In this document: one piece after another, positions 51,232 through 59,918 of the stretch
How positions within the stretch are numbered: the first letter of the stretch is position 1
Layout of the letters: every line of letters begins with the position of its first letter
Source: Symbiodinium natans
Taxonomy: Eukaryota > Sar > Dinophyceae > Suessiales > Symbiodiniaceae
Assembly: GCA_905221605.1 (NCBI GenBank)
Contig: CAJNDS010002366.1
Location: 202,001 to 266,000, forward strand
DNA length: 64,000 bases
Reading direction: 5' to 3'
Notes under the pieces: model-generated
The model's input: only the letters and a program-made list of their open reading frames with translations
The model's database searches: none
Told to the model about the DNA's origin: nothing
Made by a program: the position numbers and the translations under genes

Positions 51232-52497
51232 ATGCGAGAGAGAGAGAGAGAATGAGAGAGTGAGAGAGACGGAGAGAGACGGGGAGAGAGCCAGAGAGAG
51301 ACGGGGAGAGAGCGAGCGCCAAAAACAGAGAGAGATGGTTGAAAGCCTTTTTCCCCGAGCTCACCGAACTTGAGCATGCCTCGGCATCAAGCTCCGCTCA
51401 GGTCTCAGCAGCCTTTGGGACCAGGGCCGCGCCAGCCGTACCAGCAGTCAGGGCACTCAGCTTTTCGTCTAAGCGTTGTTTTTTGACATGGACCTTTTCT
51501 AGAAACCCAGAGCCCTAAGATTCCTCGATTCAAAACATTCCCCTTCTCCGCACCCAAAACCTACACTCTATGCCCTACAACATCCTACAACTTTGCCCTC
51601 TGAAATGCCTGGGTGCTCCTCTGGAGCTTGCGAGTGGGGGGCATTGGAGGAAGCTGCGCGTGCCTGATGCACATTATGGAAGTCTGTCGTGCGGGGTGCT
51701 CCCATCCTCGCCGCAGTCCGAGACATTCCGAGACACCCACATCAAGCGTCCAGTATGTCCAGTAAGATTTCAGTAAACGACATCCCCCCTTCCAGGCTCG
51801 GTTTCCGTTCTTGTCGCTCTGGATCGACTTTTGGGGCTGGGCCGGCTTGGTTTGGTTTCTGTGCTGGGAGCGTGGCGCAGGAAATTCTGGGGCCAGGCGC
51901 CCCGGTGCTTGCGCCTGGAGTCCAGGCTTGGTGTGCCCCGTAGTTGAGGCCACCAAGTCCATTCCCAGCACCACAGATGCGCAGACTTGGGCATCTCCTG
52001 CACCAGTGACATTTCCCACGTAGACATACAGGATCCATGCGATCAGTGGGACACCAGTCCAGCCCGGAATGCTGCTGCAAGAGTGGAAGCAAGGATAAGC
52101 CTAAGGTTTTGCAAAGCGACGCGCTCGGTACGTGGAGCACTGCTGCACATGCGCTGGAAAGGCTGAACAGAAGACAAATAGTAGGATTCTCTTATAGTAA
52201 GGACCCCAATAAGGTACCCCTATATTTCGGAAACCCCCATATATCGGTGGTGTGCGCAGTGTGCCTGCAGCTCCGAGGCTCGGATGGACATTTTCGGCTT
52301 CGGGGATTCGTTACAGCCCACGGAAATCCCGCTTTGAGTCCTTGGCCCTGCCCCCTAGACCCCGTAAGCCCACACTGATCGAACAAACCGTTTTTGCGAG
52401 TGGTCTTCAAGAGTTGCGAGTGTTCCGCGTCGCAGGGCTGGAACCGTGCAGGAAGATGGCCAGAGGCTCCAAAGAACTATGCGATCGCTCGTGGTGA
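50986..52497 (+). CDS. five-exon gene, unknown protein of ~195 residues (exons 50986-51039, 51360-51446, 51796-51919, 52032-52127, 52271-52497)
   Basis: The most complete spliced model. Exon 1 starts at ATG (MQCPACGFRDGWLLGAQR, a CPAC motif) and ends at GTAGGT. Exon 2 (after TTTTTCCCCGAG) reads LTELEHASASSSAQVSAA. Exon 3 (after CATCCCCCCTTCCAG) encodes a Trp-rich hydrophobic stretch, LSLWIDFWGWAGLVWFLC, likely a membrane segment. Exon 4 (after GACATACAG, donor GTACGT) has PECCCKSGSKDKPKVLQS. Exon 5 (after GTGTGCCTGCAG) runs 74 codons, with GWTFSASGIRYSPRKSRF and LQELRVFRVAGLEPCRKM, to TGA. All phases match (0,0,1,1). Intron 1 holds a (GA)n tract; intron 4 holds a family-4 repeat. The exon 3 donor was chosen for phase. 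No homologous family recognised. Confidence 0.57.
51195..51320. repeat. (GA)n-rich purine tract
   Basis: GAGAGA runs with A and C interruptions, inside intron 1 of the gene at 50986. Overlapping frames give Arg-Glu repeats and are not coding. Confidence 0.9.
52190..52248. mobile_element. family-4 repeat inside an intron
   Basis: TAGTAAGGACCCCAATAAGG, TACCCCTATATTTCGGAAAC, CCCCATATATCGG. It lies in the intron between exons 4 and 5 of the gene at 50986. Confidence 0.6.
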
Positions 52498-52737
52498 AGC
52501 AAAACTGAAGTTTATTTGACACAGGTGGTGCTGCCGTTTGACAGGAAGCGCTGTCCAAGCCAGCAGAGCAACATGCACGGAAGATGCTTTAATGTATAAG
52601 GTGGAGACCTGATGCAGTGGTGCGCCGCGAGCGGATATTTTACAAGCACATATGAAGCCTTTCGCTCTCCAATAAGATCGACTAGTTTTCTCGCGATCTC
52701 AAGTTTATGGTTTTTGTTTGGGATGTTCTCCCTTGTT

Positions 52738-52805
52738 AAACTAGCAGTCCTGAATAGGGATTTTAATAAGGGGGTACTATAATCCCTATTGAGGACTGTT
52801 AGTTT
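52738..52805. mobile_element. family-3 element
   Basis: AAACTAGCAGTCCTGAATAG at the left; AGGACTGTTAGTTT at the right; core GGGGGTACTATAATCCC. Confidence 0.7.
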
Positions 52806-52885
52806 CTTTTCGGGGTCTGGTTTTGGTTGGCAGCACAGGCCGGCATTGCAGCCTTCACAGCGGCAGTGGCGCGACTGCAGTTGCT

Positions 52886-52955
52886 TCCCCTATAGTCCCC
52901 ATAAATGAACCCTATGAGGTTCTTTTGGTTGTAGGGTAGAGTAGCCCATGCTCGA
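52886..52955. mobile_element. family-1 element, left end missing
   Basis: CCTATAGTCCCCATAAATG through GGTTGTAGGGTAGAGTAGCC to CATGCT. Only the inner and right parts remain. Confidence 0.5.
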
Positions 52956-53091
52956 ACCCTCTCGAATCCTAAGCTGTGAAACCCAAGCCTTCAGACACTT
53001 GAGAGACTTGAGGGATGCTTCGGGCCACCACTTTCCAGGTCCCGACCCGAAACCATCTTCTGTTTTTGAGCGTTGGTGGGCTTACCTGCAT

Positions 53092-53167
53092 GGGCTATTA
53101 TACCCTATGACCCCTTGAAAAGGCCCTTTATCGGGTTGGTTAGGAGGATGAGAAGGCCATGCTGGTA
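53092..53167. mobile_element. family-1 element, canonical
   Basis: TTACCTGCATGGGCTATTA, CCCCTTGAAAAGGCCCTTTA, GGTTGGTTAGGAGGATGAGA, GGCCATGCTGGTA. Confidence 0.75.
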
Positions 53168-53546
53168 GGATTTAGTGCCTGAGGGCTGTTGAAGCCTCGA
53201 TTTGGGTGTTCAGGACGGCATAGCGGTTTTAGGGGCAAGGTCCTGTCAGCCTTTCAACCCATACTTCCGCCTTGAACCTTCAGCTAGAGATCAACCAATG
53301 ATTGTCTAGCATCGCAGGCGTTAGAAGAGCACTGAGAATTGGCTTAGACCCAACCCCCCCCCCCAAAAGAAAAAAAATCAAAAGAACAACAGTAGCAACA
53401 ATAATGCTCATGATAATAATTAGAAAATCATAATAACAGTAGTAAGAATAATCGTAACAATAATAGTAGATAAAGATAATCATAATCATAATATCGCCAG
53501 AACTTGATGGGATCTGGTCTGCGGAGCCCTTTAGCTGCTCCCGGCC

Positions 53547-53700
53547 ATGATAGAAGAAGAGATCCAACCAAGGATGTGCGCCGAGAACGGGGCTAGCATC
53601 GCTGCTTGGCCCCTTCGATGCAAAGCGCTACAGTTTTTTGTTAGCTTTGTTTACTTTAAGGCCGCTGATACCCTATACAATCCGGCAGCCGACGTTCGGG
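53547..53700 (+). CDS. possible first exon
   Basis: Starts at ATG with MIEEEIQPRMCAENGASI, continues KALQFFVSFVYFKAADTL and would end at GTAAAG; without splicing the frame runs to 53765. Protein-like composition but no further support. Confidence 0.33.
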
Positions 53701-54398
53701 GTAAAGGGCTGAAGTCAAGCTTCGCAAGAAGTTTAGTTAGAAGTTTTCGACCTTCAGGCTTCTAAAGTGAAGCTCACGAGCTTCCCCTCATTCGAGGGTT
53801 CAAACGCAGAAGCTTCAGAGTCTTATCATCTGTTTCACAAACTAACGTGGGCGTGCCTTCGAAAACGTGGTCACCTGGGCTTGAACCTTCTCCTATCCTG
53901 AAGTCCCAGGCCCAATGGTACTGGCATGAGCAACCAGCGCCGAAGTACGGCACCCAACCAGGCTGGCGCAAGGGTTTGGTTGTGTTCTCCGTCTGGGGAG
54001 GATGCAGGGGAGGTGCGAGGGGCAGGGGGCAGGGGCCGGGCTTAAATAGGAGACCACTCAGAAGCCCCTTGAAAGCCCTGTTTGCACCCACAAGCCTGAC
54101 GTCCGAACCGCCCTGGAACAGAACCCCCAGCTCCACTTATAAGCCCTGTCCTCAATTATTTCCCAGATTTGTTTGAAGAGATCTTCGAGACATCGCAGAA
54201 AAGAGCCTCTACAAGACCATCCCATGTCGAAAGGAGGCCTTTCATCGTCATACTATGAGCAGCCCACATCCAGAACCTCCCGAACCATTCAAAGGTCGAC
54301 CTAGGATTTGGGAGTGCGCGTGCAGGTTGCACCTCCGCGGCGACAGAGCCCCAGAAGTCCGCCTCCGAGCATGGGCGATAATTTGGCGTTGGGCTTTT

Positions 54399-54487
54399 AG
54401 GGTTTAGGGTCTAGGGTTTAGGGTTTAGGGTTTAGGGTTTAGGGTTTAGGGTTTAGGGTTAGGGTTTAGGGTTTAGGGTTTAGGGTG
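54399..54487 (+). repeat. TTTAGGG array
   Basis: About 12 units. An open stretch immediately upstream (54325-54390) could be an exon. Confidence 0.92.
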
Positions 54488-54505
54488 CCTCGGGTTGGAG
54501 ATCAG

Positions 54506-56287
54506 GTCACCTCCTTCGGGACAACGTTGAAGCCCATGGTGTTGCCCCCAATGTTTGGGGAGCCCCAATTCCAGCATGGGCTATTAGGCCTTAGAATCCC
54601 CCTAACCAACCCTATACAGGGCCTTCTTCAGGGGTTATAGGGTATAATTGCCCCTTTTTTAAATCCCCTTTTTTTAAGGGGTTATAGGGTATAGTGGCCC
54701 ATGTAGGAAAGCCCTGGCCGCCGACCTGACAAAGGTGCGCCGGGCCCGGTGGGCAGTGGCCCTCCGCACGCCGCAGGCCCGGGAGTCCAACCGAGGACCG
54801 CCTGCCAGGGTCTTCTTGAGGTAATTTAGGGTTTAGGGTTTAGGGTTTAAGGGTTAGGGGCCTGAAATAATTAGAATAGGGTTTTGGGGGGGGCTATTCT
54901 GGTAAAATAATCAGGGGACCATAAAGGGAATGCTACTAGTAATGATTCCGACCCCTAAGTTAGGCTGTGGATTCTTGGCTATTTCAGTTTTGGTTCATGT
55001 GAGCAAGGCAAACTAGACAACTCCGCACTGAGCCGCCAGCCAGCCTCTCAAGCAATCGAAAAGAAACTCAACTTGTTCGGGCTTGCGTAAGGCATAAGGG
55101 TTGTAAGGTTTAGGGCCACGTGGCCAAATTTGGCCAAGAAACCTTCTTTTGGATCCTGGTGCACGCAGCTGACCCTTCTTTCCCACACCCGTCCCCGCCC
55201 CTCGCCACCTCTCCTCCAATTCCGTTGACGAGGGCTCGCAGTCTTACTCTTAAGTAGCACTTCTGTGGAGCACATAGTACGGTGATGAGACTGCGCACTC
55301 CGCTGGGTTTCCGACAAGTACGTGAACCTGTGTCAACCTAAGGTGTTTTGAGATCCCGATGCTTGTTATGTGCATCCTGACTGTTGTGTTGAGGATGATG
55401 CAACCTGGGATGATGCAAGTGCAGCACAGGTGGGCGCGGTAGTTCTGAGTTGTACAATTTCCAAGATGGGCTATTCCGCCCGATAATCTCCATAATCAAC
55501 CCTATAAAGGGCCTTTTTTAAGGGTCATAGGGTACAATAGCCCATGCTGGTACCATAAACCAACCCTAAACCCTAAACCCCAAACCCCAAACCCTAAATT
55601 ACCTGAGTTGTAGAATTACTGGGCTTGAAGTGACAGGTCTGTAGACAGTGGTTGATGACGATGGCAGAGAGGTGTTGAAGTGAGCTGCTGAGGTCATTCG
55701 AGTAGGAATGGGCGTGTAGTGCAGAGCCTAAACAACCCTGGAAAGTCGGTCCCCCGCCCTAAACCCTAAACCCTAAACCCTAAACCCTAAACCCTAAACC
55801 CTAAACCCTAAACCCTAAACCCTAAACCCCCCTGGGAATGATCCCTCGGGAAGTTCTAACCCCAGGCTGAGCCCACCTTCCGTCGTGCACACTCTTTGCA
55901 TCACAACGATGTGCTGGTCAAACCTGGCACTCCCGGAACGTTGACTCCCAAAGCGCAAGACCATGTCGGGGTTTACCAAAATAGGTTTAGGGTTTAGGGT
56001 TTAGGGTTTAGGGTTTAGGGTTTAGGGGCCCTGGAATAGACCCCAAAAAATAAGCATCCCCGTTAGAATAAGGACCCAATAAGGTACTCCTAATCTACCA
56101 CTTGCTTAAGAACACCGGAAAAATATAAAATACTCGTCCTTAGTCAGGGTAATAAGGGAATACTATTTTGGATTCTTTCGGGGTTCTTAAGCAAACAGTA
56201 GTAGTTTCGTAAACCCCCCGAATGTAGCCTTGACAGCAAGGCCGCCGAGCCGACCAGGCTCGATGACCAACTCGCCACGGCCCGAAG
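54506..56287 (+). CDS. multi-exon gene fragment (exons 54506-54573, 54707-54820, 55866-55984, 56237-56287)
   Basis: Exon 3 follows AAGTTCTAACCCCAG, reads AEPTFRRAHSLHHNDVLV then KPGTPGTLTPKAQDHVG and ends exactly at GTTTAGGG. It joins in phase to exon 4 (KAAEPTRLDDQLATAR), which again ends at GTTTAG. Exons 1 and 2 are separated only by a family-1 element whose ends supply GC and AG. Two frames are open across them: one gives KALAADLTKVRRARWAVA in exon 2; the other fits the phase of exon 3. Exon 2 ends at GTAATTTAGGG. Function unknown. Confidence 0.52.
54574..54706 (+). mobile_element. family-1 element acting as a GC-AG intron (introner-like)
   Basis: The element's left repeat GCATGGGCTATTAGGCC starts with GC directly after CCA, and its right repeat GTGGCCCATGTAG ends with AG directly before GAAAGCCC. 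Removing 54574-54706 leaves an open frame through both flanking coding islands (two frames in fact). One internal tandem unit (TTTAAGGGG) is duplicated. Confidence 0.6.
54905..54967. repeat. short dispersed repeat shared with 17938-17990
   Basis: GGGACCATAAAGGGAATGCT, ACTAGTAATGATTCCGACC and CCTAAGTTAGG match the sequence at 17938 with a few changes. Confidence 0.5.
55461..55553. mobile_element. family-1 element
   Basis: CCAAGATGGGCTATTCCGCC, AATCAACCCTATAAAGGGCC, ACAATAGCCCATGCTGGTA. Confidence 0.75.
55759..55829 (-). repeat. CCCTAAA array before exon
   Basis: Ten units; ends 36 bp before the exon at 55866. Confidence 0.93.
55985..56029 (+). repeat. TTTAGGG array starting at donor
   Basis: Six units beginning at the GT after the exon ending at 55984. 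Confidence 0.92.
56035..56222. mobile_element. family-4 repeat split by a family-2 element
   Basis: AATAAGGACCCAATAAGGTA before 56094 and TTTCGTAAACCCCCCGAATG after 56202 are the two halves of a family-4 repeat (compare 52190). A complete family-2 element (56095-56202) sits between them. Confidence 0.65.
56095..56202. mobile_element. family-2 inverted-repeat element, nested
   Basis: CTACCACTTGCTTAAGAACA at the left and GGTTCTTAAGCAAACAGTAG at the right are inverted copies with few mismatches. Interior AT-rich. Confidence 0.78.
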
Positions 56288-56299
56288 GTTTAGGCTGTA

Positions 56300-57480
56300 G
56301 GGTCTAGGGTTTAGAGTTTAGGGTTTAGGGTTTAGGGTTCATGGCTCCAGGATGATCCACGGAAAGCTCTTAAGAATTTCAGTAGCCCTTGATCACACGC
56401 CAAGGCACAGCCTCCTTTCGCAACACAGCGATCACACCGAAGTGCAGACACAGCCGCGCATGTGTGTGTGTACACACGGCCTAGGAGGGGTTCCGTATTT
56501 AAGTTGAGGGTTTTAGAACGTTTATAGGGCTCGGACATCAGGCTTCTCGTCCGGCCGGGGCCCTCCGTCTCAGCTTGCAACCACACGGTTTCAAACTTCC
56601 CAACCTAACCAACACGGACACCCACACCTCCCTAAGCAGAACCCACGAAATTGGGGAAAAAAACATGCGACTTGGTCTTTCTTCCTTGGGGTCCCTGAAC
56701 ACAATACAGGGTTTCGGGCTTGCATTGGTTCCCCGTAGCTTTACTGCGCTTACGAAAGTGCAGCTGAGGCCCTTCAGTCCCCCTGCTCATCGATCTCCGC
56801 AAGTTGTGCCGGGAACTCGAGTGGTGCGCGAGGGTTTAAAGGCTGCGAGCTCGGTTTGGAGTTGGGCTGTTTCCTCTCATTGTTTTCCTACATTCCCATG
56901 TGTTGGTTGTGTTTTTGCGTTTGCTCTTTCGGTTTTGTTTCCCCCACTCAGCTTAAGTTGCAATATGAACACGTTGGGACAGGCGAGAACGCTGTTTTTA
57001 TCGGTGGAGTCCAATGCACTGGCAAACTTCCGGTGCGTGCAATAAAAAGCGCTGCCGCTACTGTCATCTTAAAATGTTTGGTCCTATTTGGACGGAAACA
57101 AGTTGGCAGCGAAGCCTTATTCGACGGCTGCCGCCAATGCCGCCCACTTCCAGATTTTGGTACGGGGGGTAAGGGGGTGGTGAGGGTGGCGAATCCGGGG
57201 GAAGTGGGGGGCAGGGGGGGGGGGCAGGGTGGAGGGTGGAACAGGGGCCACGACGAGTGCAAGAACGGCTGGCAAAATCTGCTCGGAAGAAAAGACTGGC
57301 TCGGAAGAAAAGACTGCACCAATTGGCTGGAAGAGTCGATATTTTTGAAGAAGAAGACATGCTAATAGAGGCCCGAGAAACCGACATAAACATGAGGATC
57401 CTACGGAATCCCCACTATAGGGGCCCTGATACCCAAATAGCACGATCCTTATGTTTATGTGGATTTTTGGGCCCCTAGTT
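56300..57480. other. no clearly supported gene
   Basis: A short TTTAGGG tract (56312-56340) and several overlapping frames, the longest on + at 56575-57045 and 56856-57365. A G-rich tract at 57170-57245 inflates frames on both strands. No convincing splice pattern found. Confidence 0.3.
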
Positions 57481-57951
57481 AAGGGGATTTCGCAAACAGG
57501 CAAAGCCTAGTGGAAGTGAGCGGGCCCCCCTGAGAAAGAAACACTGTAAATGTCGCATGTGCATATGGAAGAGGGATTTCGCTGCTGCCAAAGTCTTGAA
57601 AAATCCATGGACTTCCTGGCCCCATAGGGGAGGGTCCTGAACTAAGGCTTGAAAATGCAGGTCCCGGGGACCGCATGTTGAATTTCAAGTTTCCGGACCC
57701 AGGGGAGAGCCCCAAATAAGAAACATATCGAATCTTAAAGTGCCAGGCTGGGGCTGGGGGGCGAAGGGGACTTAACTTCTGCACACCTTCTGAAAATCTA
57801 GGTCCCTGGAACCTCAAGGACCCTTATGTCCCAAAGGGAAGGGCGGGACCTGGAATTTTGAAGGTTTTTATTTGTTAAGAAGCTATAGCTCCCCAATGGG
57901 GGACCTGAATTTCTCATGTTTTTATAGATCAGGCCCGGGGGGCGTAGGGGG

Positions 57952-58145
57952 ACTCTCAACCCGGTTCTTGCCTTTGTGGCCACCAAACTTGAGGTATCCC
58001 AAGCAGGTTCTTTCCTTAGCGGCCACCAAATTTGAGGTATCCTAACCGGGTTCTTGCTTTAGTGGCCACCAAACTTGAGGGATCTCAACCGGGCTCTTGC
58101 TTGGCCACGCCACCCAACCGAGGTATCCCAACCGGATTCTTTCCT
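57952..58145 (+). repeat. 43-bp tandem repeat, about four units
   Basis: GGCCACCAAACTTGAGGTAT starts at 57978, 58021 and 58064, with a diverged fourth copy near 58105. Each unit ends in CCGGTTCTTGC-type sequence. Lies about 420 bp upstream of the RCC1-like gene. Confidence 0.8.
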
Positions 58146-58563
58146 TACCTAGTACCAGGGCACGTCGTTTTGGAACTCGGGAAAGTGTCATTCGGGAACG
58201 TGCCGAAAAGACGCCGCCTGTGTTCCAAGTTGACGTCCGTGTCCAAAATGATGCTGCTCGTGTTCCAGACTGATTCTTCTTCGCTCCAAAGTGATGCTGT
58301 CGCGCTTGCGTTCCATATTGAATTCTTTCCATAGAGCCAGTCGCATCGACGGTGATGCCCACACGACTTCGTGATTTCTTTGATACGTAAGTCTCGGATG
58401 TCGGGCAGGGAGCACAGCACAAAGAGGAGTGTACATATGTATCAGACAGACTCATAGGGCTGCGACCGCGGGCGTGCGCGAATGATTCTTAAAGCCCTGA
58501 ACGCTGAGGCGATTGGCCCAAGGCGAGAACCATTGTCGGAGTGAGGGTTGCCTGCGTAGCACC

Positions 58564-59918
58564 ATGCCCCTTACCATTCAGGTGAGCCTGCTAAGTGGCA
58601 GGACAGCTTCACTCGAAGCAGAAGAGGAGGAGTGGGTAGGCTCGTTCAACAACAGGGCACAGAAGACTCTGGAAGTTGGCAGGGGCCGACTCGTGGACTC
58701 TTCTGCAAGCATTCTGAACTCAGCAGCCACTCTTGGGGAGTCTAGGTTGCGGAGCGGTGATGTGCTCACCTCGCAGATGAGCAGCATTGTTCACACCAAC
58801 ATTGCTGCTTTTGCTGCGATCCTTGGCACCCGGCAGGGGGGGGGGGGGGCTGTCAGACGGCAGCTGCAGCATGTGCGACAGATCCAAGCATCTGGAGTGG
58901 GCGTTGCTGCTATACTGGGCGATGGGTCTGTCGTGACCTGTGGCCCTGCGGACTGTCGTGGTGTGCAACATCAACTGATGGACGTGAAGCAGATCCAGGC
59001 ATCTGAGGAAGCATTTGCTGCCATTCTGGGCGACGGGTCTGTGGTCACGTGGGGTTCCACTGACCATGGTGGAGACAGCAGTGCTGTGCAAGACCAGTTG
59101 AAGGACGTGCGGCAGATCCAAGCCCACAACACAGCTTTTGCTGCCATTCTCGGTGATGGGTCTGTTGTGACCTGGGGTGATGCTGACAATGGTGGTGACA
59201 GCAGTGCTGTCCAAAATGAGCTCAAGGGCGTGCAGCAGATCCAAGCTACCATGTCGGCTTTTGCTGCCATTCTGCGCGATGGGTCCGTTGTGACCTGGGG
59301 CAATGCAGCCCGTGGTGGTGACAGCAGTGCCGTCCAGCATTGGCTTAAAGACGTGCGGCAGATCCAAGCAAGTTTGGTGTCGTTTGCTGCCATTCGGGGC
59401 GATGGGTCTGTTGTGACCTGGGGCCGTTGTTTCAGCGGCGGCGACAGCAGTGACGCACAACATCGGCTGCAGGACGTGCAGCAGATCCAAGCTACCGACT
59501 TCGCATTTGCAGCCGTTCTGGGCGATGGGTCCGTCGTGACCTGGGGTGATGAAGGCAGCGGTGGCGACTGCAGTCATGTGGAAGACCAGCTCAAGGACGT
59601 GCGTCAGATCCAAGCTACCAGCGATGCTTTTGCTGCCATTCTGGGCGTGGGTCTGTTGTGACCTGGGGCGATGATGGCCGTGGTGGTAATAGCAGGGCCG
59701 TCCAAGGTCAGCTGAAGGACGTGCAGCAGATCCAAGCATCTCCGTTTGCCTTTGCTGCCATTTTGGGCAATGGCACCGTGGTGACCTGGGGAGACAGCGA
59801 CAGCAGTCTTGTCCAAAATGAGCTGCAGGGTGTGCAGCAGATCCAAGCCAACGGCTCGGATTTTGCTGCAATTCGTGTCGATGGTTCTCTTGTGACCTGG
59901 GGCCAGAAGCAACGCTGA
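58564..59918 (+). CDS. RCC1-like repeat protein with N-terminal ubiquitin-like domain, frameshifted
   Basis: Starts at ATG 58564 (MPLTIQVSLLSGRTASLE); an in-frame ATG 17 codons earlier is possible. Residues ~1-75 resemble a ubiquitin-like fold (MPLTIQVSL.SGRTASLE). Then come about nine repeats of 41 residues (123 bp) with the core FAAILGDGSVVTWG and the linker QLKDVRQIQA. RCC1-type repeats form beta propellers used for protein binding, and the family is often annotated as HERC-like in dinoflagellates; no catalytic HECT domain is seen, so ligase activity should not be assumed. At about 59646 one A is missing relative to the other repeats (GGCGTGGG for GGCGATGGG). This shifts the frame and gives a stop at 59661; the original frame resumes and runs to TGA 59918. 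It is a recent pseudogene or a sequencing error. Single exon, unlike its neighbours. First repeats are diverged and a G run interrupts the first (58836-58848). Confidence 0.8.

Noticed and set aside
53774-54176. Overlapping plus- and minus-strand frames of about 110-120 codons
   Set aside because: Both strands are open over GC-rich DNA and neither has convincing splice sites.
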